A stretch of 36,322 nt of DNA from JBGTIS01 sp041745535 (GTDB taxonomy: Bacteria > Bacteroidota > Bacteroidia > Cytophagales > Cyclobacteriaceae): NCBI GenBank assembly GCA_041745535.1, contig JBGTIS010000017.1:1-36322 (forward strand), given 5' to 3'. Position numbers and translations under genes: made by a program. Below are positions 24,763 to 33,479 of this stretch, piece after piece. Below the pieces are notes generated by a model, which worked only from the letters and a program-made list of their open reading frames with translations, did not search any database and had not been told where the DNA came from. Every line of letters begins with the position of its first letter. The first letter of the stretch is position 1.

Positions 24763-25710
24763 ATGCCCTCCCGCCTTTTTCTATTGCTTTTACCGCTTTC
24801 TTTTATGGGTTGCCATGAGAAATATTCCTTATTCAGTTCCGAACAGTCGGTACAACTGCTTTTCAGCCAGGGGAAGCTAACGGAAGGGCCGGCCATAGAT
24901 CCTCTGGGTAACCTGTACTTTTCTGATCAGCCGAATGATGTAATCAGGAAAATTACGCCTGAGGGCATTGTTGAAATTGTTTTACAACCCAGCGGCGTGG
25001 CCAACGGCCTGGCTTTCGATCGGGAGGGCCGATTACTGATCTGTCAGTCCAACCACCAAAACTTTGAAGGCGATACTATCGCGGGTAAGCGGAGCGTAGC
25101 ACGATTGGAAAAAGAAGGAAACCTTACTCTAATGGCCGGAGAATATGAGGGCAAGCCTTTGAACGGCCCCAACGATTTATGTGTAGACCAGCAGGGAAGA
25201 ATTTATTTTACCGATCCGTATTATCCCAGTCCGAAAGTAGCGAAAACCCAACCGGTAAGTGGTGTGTACCGGATTGATGCCCCAGGTGAAGTCAGCCTGC
25301 TCATCGATAATCTGGAAAAACCCAATGGTATATTAATAACGCCTGACCAAACCACTTTGTATGTTTCCGACCGGGGTACCCAGCAATTGCACCGATACCT
25401 GATCAGGCATGATGGCACGGTATCGCACGACGCGGTGGTATACACCTTTTCGAATGACCGCGGTATTGACGGCATGTGCATGGATGTGGATGGGAATATT
25501 TATGCCGCCGCAGGTGAAGGTAAAACCGCCGGCGTGTATGTAATTGACCCGGAAGCAGGCAAATTGCTGGATTTCAAATCGTTTCCGGCAACGGTATTTA
25601 ATGTTTGTTTTGGTGGGGAAGATGGTAAAATCCTGTATGTAGCATCCGGAGGTAGTATCTATGCCCTGCATACCAACCTGCAGGGATTGGTGCTGCCTGT
25701 GGAATTGTAA
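24763..25710 (+). CDS. SMP-30/gluconolactonase-like lipoprotein
   Basis: A 315-residue six-bladed beta-propeller of the SMP-30/gluconolactonase/LRE family. The N-terminus MPSRLFLLLLPLSFMGCHEK is a lipoprotein signal with lipidated Cys17. The family pattern is clear: LTEGPAIDPLGNLYFSDQPNDVIRKI, ANGLAFDREGRLLICQSNH, LNGPNDLCVDQQGRIYFTDPYY, NGILITPDQTTLYVSDRG and GIDGMCMDVDGNIYAAAGEG, including the Glu, Asn and Asp residues that bind the metal in lactonases. Such enzymes hydrolyse aldonolactones; an export signal suggests a periplasmic role in sugar catabolism. It follows dnaG by 35 bases, which may mean read-through. A weak terminator lies after it. Confidence 0.9.
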   Translation: MPSRLFLLLLPLSFMGCHEKYSLFSSEQSVQLLFSQGKLTEGPAIDPLGNLYFSDQPNDVIRKITPEGIVEIVLQPSGVANGLAFDREGRLLICQSNHQNFEGDTIAGKRSVARLEKEGNLTLMAGEYEGKPLNGPNDLCVDQQGRIYFTDPYYPSPKVAKTQPVSGVYRIDAPGEVSLLIDNLEKPNGILITPDQTTLYVSDRGTQQLHRYLIRHDGTVSHDAVVYTFSNDRGIDGMCMDVDGNIYAAAGEGKTAGVYVIDPEAGKLLDFKSFPATVFNVCFGGEDGKILYVASGGSIYALHTNLQGLVLPVEL

Positions 25711-25737
25711 ATTTTCATATTGGTGCTACAAAAAGAG

Positions 25738-25758
25738 AAAGCCTTCTAGAGGCTTTTA
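25738..25758 (+). terminator. Weak intrinsic terminator after the SMP-30-like gene
   Basis: The arms aaagcct (25738-25744) and aggcttt (25750-25756) pair perfectly around a five-base loop. The T run after the stem is short (ttttata), so termination may be partial. It begins 27 bases after the stop codon. Confidence 0.5.
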
Positions 25759-25912
25759 TAAACATTCAAATGCCATTTTTAATTTATAAAGGAATTTTTA
25801 AGGTTTATCCGGTAATTAAAGGCAATTTTTTAAACATTCCCTGATGCATGGCGTTGGGCAATGTATGGGTTTTTTTAACCCTCTAAGAAAAATCAAACAA
25901 ACAATCTACATT

Positions 25913-26446
25913 ATGAAATCAATCAGGATTAATTTAATAAAACTCACCATACCCGCATTTATGATGATCGGTTTGTGTGTGGCCAATACAGGTTACAGTC
26001 AGGATACGCCCCAGTCGCCCGAGCAGCCCATGCAGCAGCCGGTAAAAGAAGATTACACAGACGACGAACTTAAATTGTTCATTCAGGCCAATGAAAAGAT
26101 CGCGGAAGCACAGCAGCAAACCGAACAGAAGATGGTAGAGGCTATTGAAGCAGAATCTATAGCCGTGGATCGTTTTAATGAAATTCTGATGGCCCAGCAA
26201 AACCCGGAACAGGAACTGGAATTATCAGAAGAAGAACAGGCATCGTTCGACAAAGCTGTAGAAAAACTGATGGTACATCAGCAGGAATTACAAACCCAAA
26301 TGGTGTCGGCCATTGAAGATGAAGGATTGGAAGTGGCAGATTATCAGGCCATGATGATGGCCTATCAGCAAAGCCCGAAAGTAAAGCAAAAAGTAACGGA
26401 AATGATTTCCGCGAAAAATCCTCAGACGGAAAAAAACGAAGAATAA
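25913..26446 (+). CDS. Secreted DUF4168-type small protein
   Basis: A 177-residue exported protein with a signal peptide (MKSIRINLIKLTIPAFMMIG to about GYSQ). The mature part is hydrophilic and helical, with two similar segments: DDELKLFIQANEKIAEAQQQ followed by IEAESIAVDRFNEILMAQQN, and ASFDKAVEKLMVHQQELQ followed by IEDEGLEVADYQAMMMAYQQ. This is the repeat pattern of DUF4168 proteins, whose function is not known. Glutamine and glutamate are very frequent. I chose ATG 25913, which puts the signal peptide at the N-terminus, over the longer frame from 25844. It appears to be a single-gene unit closed by a strong terminator. Confidence 0.8.
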   Translation: MKSIRINLIKLTIPAFMMIGLCVANTGYSQDTPQSPEQPMQQPVKEDYTDDELKLFIQANEKIAEAQQQTEQKMVEAIEAESIAVDRFNEILMAQQNPEQELELSEEEQASFDKAVEKLMVHQQELQTQMVSAIEDEGLEVADYQAMMMAYQQSPKVKQKVTEMISAKNPQTEKNEE

Positions 26447-26464
26447 AAATTTCTTAATTTTGAT

Positions 26465-26498
26465 AAAGTTGCTGCCACCCGGTAGCAACTTTTTTTTT
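26465..26498 (+). terminator. Strong intrinsic terminator after the DUF4168-type gene
   Basis: A stem from aaagttgct (26465-26473) to agcaacttt (26484-26492), extended by g-t and two c-g pairs to a four-base loop (accc), is followed by a continuous T run to 26498. It begins 18 bases after the stop codon. Confidence 0.85.
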
Positions 26499-26546
26499 GC
26501 CTTTTCCGTTCATAACTGAAAATTACAAGGCGAAAAATTGGAACTA

Positions 26547-26577
26547 TTGATGGTTCCTGAAAAAATCACCAACTTTG
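26547..26577 (+). promoter_or_regulatory. Candidate promoter of the MATE gene
   Basis: TTG (26547-26549), 20 bases and CAACTTTG (26570-26577) match the Bacteroidota promoter pattern except for C instead of T at the first -7 position. It lies between the preceding terminator and the transporter gene, about 120 bases before ATG 26700. Confidence 0.4.
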
Positions 26578-26699
26578 CCTTCCCAAAAAAATAAAAGCCG
26601 ATGAAGTTTTAAAATTCATTTCCACAGTTTTATTTCTTTCCTATTTATTCATAAGTGCGACAGGATAATGATTGCATTGTTCTGGTAATTACTTCATGT

Positions 26700-28109
26700 A
26701 TGGCTTTTAAAACCAAAACTTCATTCAGAGAATGCTGGTATCTGTTTAAACTGGCTATTAAAGGGTCGGAAACCGATTTTACTACCGGCAGCGTAAACAG
26801 GGCTATTTTCCTGCTGGCCATTCCCATGGTACTGGAAATGGTAATGGAATCGCTTTTTGCCGTGGTAGATGTGTTTTTTGTAGGAAAAATCGGTGTGGAG
26901 GCTGTGGCTGCCGTAGGCCTTACCGAATCGGTGCTCACCATCATTTATTCGGTGGCCATAGGTTTCAGTATGGGTGCTACGGCCATGGTGGCCCGCAGGA
27001 TCGGTGAAAATAAGAAACGCGCTGCCGCCGACGCTGCTGTTCAGTCCCTAATTATAGTAACCGTGCTCTCTATCCTGGTTTCTGTTGCCGGGGTGGTATA
27101 TGCCGAGGATATGCTGCGGTTGATGGGCGCGACAGACTCGCTTGTGGCAGCAGGAAAAGATTATACGCGGATTATGTTTGGTGGTAACATCACCATTATG
27201 CTGCTTTTTCTCATCAATGCGATATTTCGGGGTGCTGGCAATGCCTCCATTGCAATGCGGTCGTTGTGGCTGGCCAATGGCTTTAACATAGTGCTGGACC
27301 CCATTCTGATTTTCGGCTGGTGGATATTTCCGGAGATGGGAATTGCAGGAGCCGCGTGGGCTACTACCATTGGCCGGGGCATCGGGGTGGTGTATCAGCT
27401 GTTTATTCTGATCAACGGAAAGGCTATCATTAAACTTTCTGTTGCAAATGCAAAGGTCAAATGGAAAATCATTTCCCGGCTGGTAAAAATATCCTTAGGG
27501 GGCATGGGGCAATTCCTGATTGAGTCGGCAAGCTGGATATTTCTGGTAAGAATTATTTCTATGTTTGGCAATGAAGCACTGGCAGGGTATACCATCGCCT
27601 TCCGTATTATTGTGTTTACCATTCTGCCTTCGTGGGGTCTTTCCAACGCGGCGGCTACGTTGGTAGGGCAGAATCTGGGAGCGCGACTACCCGAACGTGC
27701 CGAACAATCGGTATGGAAATCGGCCAATTATAATATGGTGTTTCTAGGATTGGTTTCGGTGGTGTTTTTTATCCTCGCCCCGCCGATTATCCAAATATTC
27801 TCTCAAGATGAACTGGTGATACAGCATGGGGTACGGTGCCTGCGGTATGTGTGTCTGGGATATGTGTTTTTTGCTTATGGCATGGTCATCAGCCAGTCGT
27901 TCAATGGGGCAGGAGATACGCGAACACCAACTTACATCAACTTATTCTGTTCCTGGCTGTTCCAGATTCCTTTCGCCTATGCGTTGGCAGTTTGGCTTAA
28001 TCTGGGGCCTGATGGCGTATATATTGCCATGGTGGTGGCTCTGGCGGCCTCTGCCCTGATTCATATTAAAATATTTAGAAAGGGAAAGTGGAAAACTGTT
28101 AGCGTATAA
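26700..28109 (+). CDS. MATE family efflux transporter
   Basis: A 469-residue membrane protein with about twelve hydrophobic segments in two similar halves. These start at IFLLAIPMVLEMVMESLFAVVDVFFVGKIG and again at ISLGGMGQFLIESASWIFLVRIISMFGNEALAGY, as expected for the MATE fold. It would expel drugs or metabolites in exchange for sodium or protons. The motif GNASIAMRSLWLANGFNIVLDPILIFGW is typical of the DinF/NorM-like bacterial branch. The start at ATG 26700 gives a normal cytoplasmic N-terminus; a GTG at 26655 would add 15 residues. No neighbouring gene suggests a substrate. Confidence 0.92.
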   Translation: MAFKTKTSFRECWYLFKLAIKGSETDFTTGSVNRAIFLLAIPMVLEMVMESLFAVVDVFFVGKIGVEAVAAVGLTESVLTIIYSVAIGFSMGATAMVARRIGENKKRAAADAAVQSLIIVTVLSILVSVAGVVYAEDMLRLMGATDSLVAAGKDYTRIMFGGNITIMLLFLINAIFRGAGNASIAMRSLWLANGFNIVLDPILIFGWWIFPEMGIAGAAWATTIGRGIGVVYQLFILINGKAIIKLSVANAKVKWKIISRLVKISLGGMGQFLIESASWIFLVRIISMFGNEALAGYTIAFRIIVFTILPSWGLSNAAATLVGQNLGARLPERAEQSVWKSANYNMVFLGLVSVVFFILAPPIIQIFSQDELVIQHGVRCLRYVCLGYVFFAYGMVISQSFNGAGDTRTPTYINLFCSWLFQIPFAYALAVWLNLGPDGVYIAMVVALAASALIHIKIFRKGKWKTVSV

Positions 28110-28149
28110 CCTGAGCGGAGAATTCTGGGGATGTATTTGTTTATGAATG

Positions 28150-28185
28150 CGCGGCAATGAAAATCATTGAGTTTTCCTTGCCGCG
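28150..28185 (+). terminator. Long hairpin after the MATE gene
   Basis: The arms cgcggcaa (28150-28157) and ttgccgcg (28178-28185) pair perfectly. After one mismatch, gaaaa (28159-28163) pairs with ttttc (28172-28176) around an eight-base loop. No T run follows, so it is either a factor-assisted terminator or an mRNA-stabilising structure. It begins 40 bases after the stop. Confidence 0.4.
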
Positions 28186-28360
28186 GATTTGAGACGTTTA
28201 AAGCTAATGTTTCAATTTGGATATACCCGTGAAGCTGCTGAATAACATCCTGAGAAAATGAAACAGGTAAAGAAATGGGTCACTAAATAACAATCCTCTT
28301 ATATTTTAAAAAGTTTTCAGTAACTTTATTCTGATAAATCAGTAGCCTTAACTTTTTACA

Positions 28361-31300
28361 ATGAAACCTGCCTATATCAGTATTATTCTGACAGCTCTCT
28401 TATTTTCCGCAGGTGTAATCACCTTCAACCAATGTACGCAAGGGCATACCTCCGTTTTGCCCCAAACGGTTGACTTTAATTTTCATATCCGGCCTATTTT
28501 GGCCCAGAAATGTTTTCTCTGCCACGGGCCCGATTCCAGCAGCCGAGAGGCCGATTTACGGCTAGATACCTATGAAGGGGCAACCGCTTTGCGTGAGGAA
28601 GGCATTCGGGCAGTAGTACCGGGGCATCCGGAACGCAGTGAGATGATCAGGCGCGTTACCCACAGCAACCCTGATGAGATGATGCCACCCCCGGAATCTA
28701 ATTTAATGCTGAGCGAAAAAGAGATTGACCTGCTGCGGAAATGGATCAAACAGGGTGCAGAATGGAAACCTTACTGGGCCTTTATTTCGCCTACCCGGCC
28801 TATCGTTCCGGAAATAGCTGATACCGAAGAGGTAGCCAATGAACTCGACGTTTTTATCCTGGCAAAACAACATGAGAATCAATTAACTCCTGCTCCGCTG
28901 GCCGATAAAAACACGCTCATCCGCAGGGTATCTTATTTGCTAACCGGACTACCCCCAAGCCCTGCGGATATCGATAAATTTCTGGCCGATGAACATGCGG
29001 ATGCCTATGAAAACATGGTGGATGCCTATATCAATTCTCCCCGTTTTGGGGAACGCTGGGCCCGGCATTGGATGGATGTGGTACGATTCGCTGAAACCAG
29101 AGGGCATGAATTCGACTATCCGGTCATAGGCGCCTGGCATTACCGCGATTATCTCATTCGTGCCTTTAATAATGATTTGCCCTATAACCAATTGGTGAAA
29201 GAGCATCTGGCTGGTGACTTATTGGAAAATCCTCGGTGGAATCCCGAAACCGGACTGAATGAATCGCTGCTGGGTACGGTATTTTATACGCTGTACGAAG
29301 GGAAGCACAGTCCTGTGAACTTAACGGTAGATGAGTCGGAAAGAATTGATAACCTGATTGACGTTACCACCAAATCGTTTCAGGCGCTCACGGTGGCCTG
29401 CGCCCGCTGCCATGATCATAAATTTGATCCTATCCCTACCACTGATTATTATGCCCTGTATGGCATAATGAAAAGCAGCAGGGTAACGATGGCGCCTGCT
29501 CAGCTTACTTTGGAAAAGATAGAAAACATTGAAAAGCTGGAAAAATTAAAAGCGGAAATCAGAACGATGCTGGCCAGCGAGTGGCAGGGTGAAGAACTTC
29601 AGACGGTTTCGGCCAAACCGGTCAGTAACCAATATATGGCAACTCCGCGGTCCTATGAAATTATCGGTGATTTCAGAGGGCAGGATCTGGATGGTTGGAA
29701 GAGTACCGGATTTGCCTTTGGAGACAAAACAACCCTTGGCGATCCGGTTTTTGACCAGCGGGGTCAGCGGATTGTGGCCTTGGCTGAGGGCAGGGCTTCC
29801 AGTCGGCATTTAGGAACCGGGGTATTGGGCGCCTTGCGTTCCCCCGATTTCATTATTGAGAAAGATTTTATTACCATCAAAGCGCTGGGGAAACAATCGA
29901 CCCTCCGTATTATCATCGATAATTTTCAGCTGATACAGGACCCCATCTACGGCGAACTGAATATGGAGATTGATCAACCTGACTGGAAACAGTATACCGT
30001 GGATGTATCTCCCTGGAAAGGCCAGAAAGCGTATATCGAGATTATTCCGGGTTTTTATAAAAGTCATCAGTACAAATTACCTCCTGCTTCCTTTATTGAG
30101 GTATCTTATGCTGTAACTTATAATGGTGATATGCCTGAACTTCCGCCACCGGCTGGCATTACCCATACAGATTTCATCAAGACTGTTCAGGGCTGGTCGT
30201 ATAACAACAGTTCTGCGGAAGAAGTAAGTAATATCAATCGTGCCCTGCAAACCGGAGCGTTGTCTGGCAGGCACCCGGAAGTACAGCGATTGTATCAGCA
30301 GGTGCAGCAGTTAGGAAGTAATATAAGAGATACTTCCTTTTTCTCAGGGGTTACCGAAGGGTTTGCTCATAATAGTCCGGTATTTATCCGGGGCGATTTC
30401 AAAAATCTGTCGGAGCAGGCAGTGCCCCGCCGGTTTCTAACTGCCATTCCCACCGAAGATTCCGTATTCCGGTCACCAGGAAGCGGACGGCTGGAGATGG
30501 CGCAGGCCATTTTAAGTCCGGACAATCCCCTGACTGCCCGGGTAATGGTCAACCGGATATGGCACTACCTGTTTGGAAGAGGAATTGTAGAGACCGTAGA
30601 TAACTTTGGTTTGCAGGGAAAGCTGCCTACCCATCCGGAATTGCTGGATTTTCTGGCTATCAAATTTCAGGAAGAAGGCTGGTCGGTCAAGAAAATGGTC
30701 AAATACATGGTGATGTCCCATACGTTTCGCAGGGCGGTGGTAGCAGCTCCAACGTTAGAAAAGGCAGATCCGGAAAACCTATGGCTGGCGCGGTTTCCCT
30801 TGCACCGGCTGGAAGCCGAAGCTATCCGGGATGGTATCCTTGCCGTATCAGGCAGCCTCGATACCACCTTGTATGGCCCTTCGGTTCCGGTTCACCTAAC
30901 CGAATTTATGCAGGGGCGTGGCAGACCTGACACCACGGGTCCACTGGATGGGAATGGCCGCCGGAGCATTTACCTGGAGGTACGCAGGAATTTCCTCTCT
31001 CCCATGATGCAGGTATTCGACCGCCCCATTCCTTTCTCTACTTTCGGAAAACGCAATGTTACCAATGTGCCGGCACAATCGTTATTTTTAATGAACGATC
31101 CTTTTGTGGCCGCTCAGGCCGGGATTTTGGCCGAAAAGGTTATGCGGCAAACAGACCTGACCCTGGAAGACAAAATCCAATGGATATATCGGCGTGCTTT
31201 TGCCCGACCAGCGAATGAGGATGAACGCAAACAGGCCATCGCTTTTCTGCAACAGCAGGCACAGGTGCATCACATAGCCGTACAGGACATAGCAGGGGCA

Positions 31301-31366
31301 CATGAAGTATGGAAGGATTACTGCCATGCGGTATTTAATATGAAGGAATTTATTTATTTAATCTGA
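28361..31366 (+). CDS. PSCyt1/PSCyt2 (DUF1549)/PSD1 (DUF1553) cytochrome-type protein
   Basis: A 1001-residue exported protein of the kind abundant in Planctomycetes. After a hydrophobic N-terminus (about 4-22) comes a PSCyt1 domain with haem-binding motif CFLCH (51-55), then PSCyt2/DUF1549 (about 160-375) with a second CARCH motif in CARCHDHKFDP. PSD1/DUF1553 (about 700-960) follows, with LTARVMVNRIWHYLFGRGIV and FNLRRSxx-like MSHTFRR. Between them (about 430-585) is an insertion rich in predicted strands, with GALRSPDFII resembling the jelly-roll domains of glycan-active proteins. The role of these proteins is not established; a redox function in polysaccharide use is often proposed. It is 3 bases before the DUF1501 gene, its usual partner. 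Confidence 0.92.
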   Translation: MKPAYISIILTALLFSAGVITFNQCTQGHTSVLPQTVDFNFHIRPILAQKCFLCHGPDSSSREADLRLDTYEGATALREEGIRAVVPGHPERSEMIRRVTHSNPDEMMPPPESNLMLSEKEIDLLRKWIKQGAEWKPYWAFISPTRPIVPEIADTEEVANELDVFILAKQHENQLTPAPLADKNTLIRRVSYLLTGLPPSPADIDKFLADEHADAYENMVDAYINSPRFGERWARHWMDVVRFAETRGHEFDYPVIGAWHYRDYLIRAFNNDLPYNQLVKEHLAGDLLENPRWNPETGLNESLLGTVFYTLYEGKHSPVNLTVDESERIDNLIDVTTKSFQALTVACARCHDHKFDPIPTTDYYALYGIMKSSRVTMAPAQLTLEKIENIEKLEKLKAEIRTMLASEWQGEELQTVSAKPVSNQYMATPRSYEIIGDFRGQDLDGWKSTGFAFGDKTTLGDPVFDQRGQRIVALAEGRASSRHLGTGVLGALRSPDFIIEKDFITIKALGKQSTLRIIIDNFQLIQDPIYGELNMEIDQPDWKQYTVDVSPWKGQKAYIEIIPGFYKSHQYKLPPASFIEVSYAVTYNGDMPELPPPAGITHTDFIKTVQGWSYNNSSAEEVSNINRALQTGALSGRHPEVQRLYQQVQQLGSNIRDTSFFSGVTEGFAHNSPVFIRGDFKNLSEQAVPRRFLTAIPTEDSVFRSPGSGRLEMAQAILSPDNPLTARVMVNRIWHYLFGRGIVETVDNFGLQGKLPTHPELLDFLAIKFQEEGWSVKKMVKYMVMSHTFRRAVVAAPTLEKADPENLWLARFPLHRLEAEAIRDGILAVSGSLDTTLYGPSVPVHLTEFMQGRGRPDTTGPLDGNGRRSIYLEVRRNFLSPMMQVFDRPIPFSTFGKRNVTNVPAQSLFLMNDPFVAAQAGILAEKVMRQTDLTLEDKIQWIYRRAFARPANEDERKQAIAFLQQQAQVHHIAVQDIAGAHEVWKDYCHAVFNMKEFIYLI

Positions 31367-31369
31367 GTA

Positions 31370-32815
31370 ATGGGAAAATATAAACATCCGATCCACCAAC
31401 CTATGAGCCGGCGGCAGATGCTGGGGGCCTGTAAATGTGGTTTTGGCTCGCTGGCTTTTGTAAGTATGTTTGGCGGCCTGGCCACGGCCTGTTCAAAACT
31501 GGAAGAAGCTTCCTCTGTGCTTTCGGGACTGTCGCAAACCCCTCACTACATCCCCAAAGCCAAACGGGTAATTTTTCTGTATATGGATGGCGGTGTTTCG
31601 CAGGTGGATTCTTTTGATCCGAAACCCCGGCTGGAAAAGGAAAACGGAGAAGACCCCTACAAAAAATTCAAGGTAGATGCCACCCAGTTTGACAATATCG
31701 GGAGAATACTGAAAAGCCCCTGGAAATTCAGGCAGTATGGAGAATCGGGCATACCTGTCAGCGAACTCTTTCCCCACATCGCCACCTGTGCAGACGATAT
31801 TGCCCTGATCCGATCCATGACCTCTGAGTTTCCGGAACATACCAATGCCAATTACTTCCTGCATACCGGCAGCGGATTGCAGGGCAGACCCAGCATGGGT
31901 GCCTGGGTAACGTATGGACTGGGCAGCGAAAATGATAATCTGCCAGGCTATGTGGTGCTGGATGGCGGACTGGTACCTCCGGGCGGACTGGATAATTTCA
32001 ATTCCGGTTTTTTGCCAGCCTCTTATCAGGCCTCTGTATTGAAAAGCGGTTCCAAACCGCTGGCAAATGTACAGCCCCTGGAAGCGCAAAGCGTACAGGA
32101 TCAGAAACTGGCTTTTATAGGGGAAATGGATAACAGCCTGATCGGCAAGCTGGGGCATGCGGATGCGGTAGAATCGGCTATTTCCAATTATGAGCTGGCC
32201 TACCGCATGCAATCTTCCGTACCCGAGCTCACTGAATTTGCCAGCGAGTCGAAAGCAACCAAAAAGCTGTACGGCATGCTGTCGGACGATCCGCATACCC
32301 GTTCCTACGGTGCCCAGTGTTTACTGGCCCGGCGGCTGGTAGAGCGTGGTGTCCGCTTTATAGAGCTAACCTGTCCGGCCGTGAAAGCCGACCGATGGGA
32401 CCAGCACCAGGACCTGAAAGATGGACATGAGCGGAATGCCCATGCCGTAGACCAGCCCATTGCCGGTTTACTCAAAGACCTGAAAAGCCGGGGCCTGCTG
32501 GACGACACCCTGGTGATCTGGACGGGAGAGTTTGGTCGTACACCATTTGCCCAAGGTACCAACGGGCGGGATCATAATCCTTCCGCTTTCAGCATGTGGA
32601 TGGCGGGAGCAGGCATCAAAGCAGGCACTATTTACGGACAAACCGATGAATACGGGTACCGGGTGGTAGAAAATAAAGCTTCCATCCACGACCTGCATGC
32701 CACCATGATGCACCTGCTAGGGGTAAACCACGAAAAGCTTACCTTCCACTTCAGTGGCCGCGATATCCGCCTCACCGATGTGCATGGACATATTCTAAAA
32801 GATGTGTTGAGTTAA
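31370..32815 (+). CDS. DUF1501 protein, Tat-exported, sulfatase-like fold
   Basis: A 481-residue protein that follows the PSD1 gene after 3 bases. Its N-terminus has a twin-arginine signal, SRRQMLG (Arg14, Arg15), then a hydrophobic stretch ending near TACS, so it would be folded in the cytoplasm and exported. The body shows the DUF1501 pattern: AKRVIFLYMDGGVSQVDSFDPKP, NANYFLHTGSGLQGRPSMG, RGVRFIELT, WTGEFGRTPFAQG-NGRDHNP and a C-terminal DLHATMMHLLGV. The family belongs to the alkaline-phosphatase/sulfatase superfamily, and Asp, Glu and His residues in these motifs could bind metal. Its substrate is unknown. The pair with the PSD1 protein is conserved in Planctomycetes and found in some Bacteroidota. 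Confidence 0.92.
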   Translation: MGKYKHPIHQPMSRRQMLGACKCGFGSLAFVSMFGGLATACSKLEEASSVLSGLSQTPHYIPKAKRVIFLYMDGGVSQVDSFDPKPRLEKENGEDPYKKFKVDATQFDNIGRILKSPWKFRQYGESGIPVSELFPHIATCADDIALIRSMTSEFPEHTNANYFLHTGSGLQGRPSMGAWVTYGLGSENDNLPGYVVLDGGLVPPGGLDNFNSGFLPASYQASVLKSGSKPLANVQPLEAQSVQDQKLAFIGEMDNSLIGKLGHADAVESAISNYELAYRMQSSVPELTEFASESKATKKLYGMLSDDPHTRSYGAQCLLARRLVERGVRFIELTCPAVKADRWDQHQDLKDGHERNAHAVDQPIAGLLKDLKSRGLLDDTLVIWTGEFGRTPFAQGTNGRDHNPSAFSMWMAGAGIKAGTIYGQTDEYGYRVVENKASIHDLHATMMHLLGVNHEKLTFHFSGRDIRLTDVHGHILKDVLS

Positions 32816-32935
32816 AAAATGAAAATAATACCTTCATGACCGATAGAATTTTGATAAGCATTTGTAGCACAGAGCTGGAAGTTCCTGTGCTTGTGGGGTG
32901 ATATTCCCCTTTATCTGCTCTGTATTTTTACGACT

Positions 32936-33298
32936 TCAGCAAATATCTCCTGTGGCATGAAGGGTATCCTGAAGTAAGTGCGCAATCACCTCAAACTGCA
33001 TCTGTGCTGGTTTGGTATATCTGATACAGCCTTTACCGAGATTTAATTCTTTCATTTCGGCTCTGTAACGATCCAGTACATCTTTTCTTAATATATAAAG
33101 GGCGATGTAATTCTTTTGGCTATTAAAAGCTACCTCCACCATCCCGTTCCGTTTATACGAGGGCATCCCATAGGCCATTGACTCCTCAAAGCCTTTCAAA
33201 AGCTCAAGACACAGTTGCCTTAGCCTTATTAATGAAGCCTTTCTGTTTACGGGAACAGTTTCAAGGTATTCAGTTACATTCCCGGCATTCGATTGCAT
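32936..33298 (-). CDS. DUF1801 (YdhG-like) small cytoplasmic protein
   Basis: A 120-residue protein without signal peptide or membrane segment. YLETVPVNRKASLIRLRQLC, FEESMAYGMPSYKRNG, VAFNSQKNYIALYIL and LGKGCIRYTKPAQMQFEVI are the landmarks of DUF1801. This alpha/beta fold has been linked to iron chaperone proteins by remote similarity, but its biochemical role is not settled. The gene is convergent with the DUF1501 gene and visibly more AT-rich than its left neighbours. It is 181 bases from the DUF4349 gene, so it may be transcribed alone. Confidence 0.85.
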   Translation of the reverse strand: MQSNAGNVTEYLETVPVNRKASLIRLRQLCLELLKGFEESMAYGMPSYKRNGMVEVAFNSQKNYIALYILRKDVLDRYRAEMKELNLGKGCIRYTKPAQMQFEVIAHLLQDTLHATGDIC

Positions 33299-33479
33299 AG
33301 CAGATCAATTTATAATTGTTTATGGTTAAATACTAGAAGGGGCATTAGAAAGTAACGTCCTTTCTGCTACCATTAAGCCACCTAGTTGTTTAAATTTATT
33401 AATAATGGCGGACTTTTCAATTGCCACCAAAGTTTCATAATCAAAAAACACCCATTAATTCATAGCTGCTGTTAGACAC

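Noticed and set aside
31493..32296. Minus-strand open frame of 267 codons opposite the DUF1501 gene
   Set aside because: It is a shadow of a conserved gene, with no start context or domain of its own.
32866..32891. Inverted repeat agcacag/ctgtgct between the convergent DUF1501 and DUF1801 genes as a terminator
   Set aside because: The loop is twelve bases and no T run follows on either strand, so I did not list it as a terminator.
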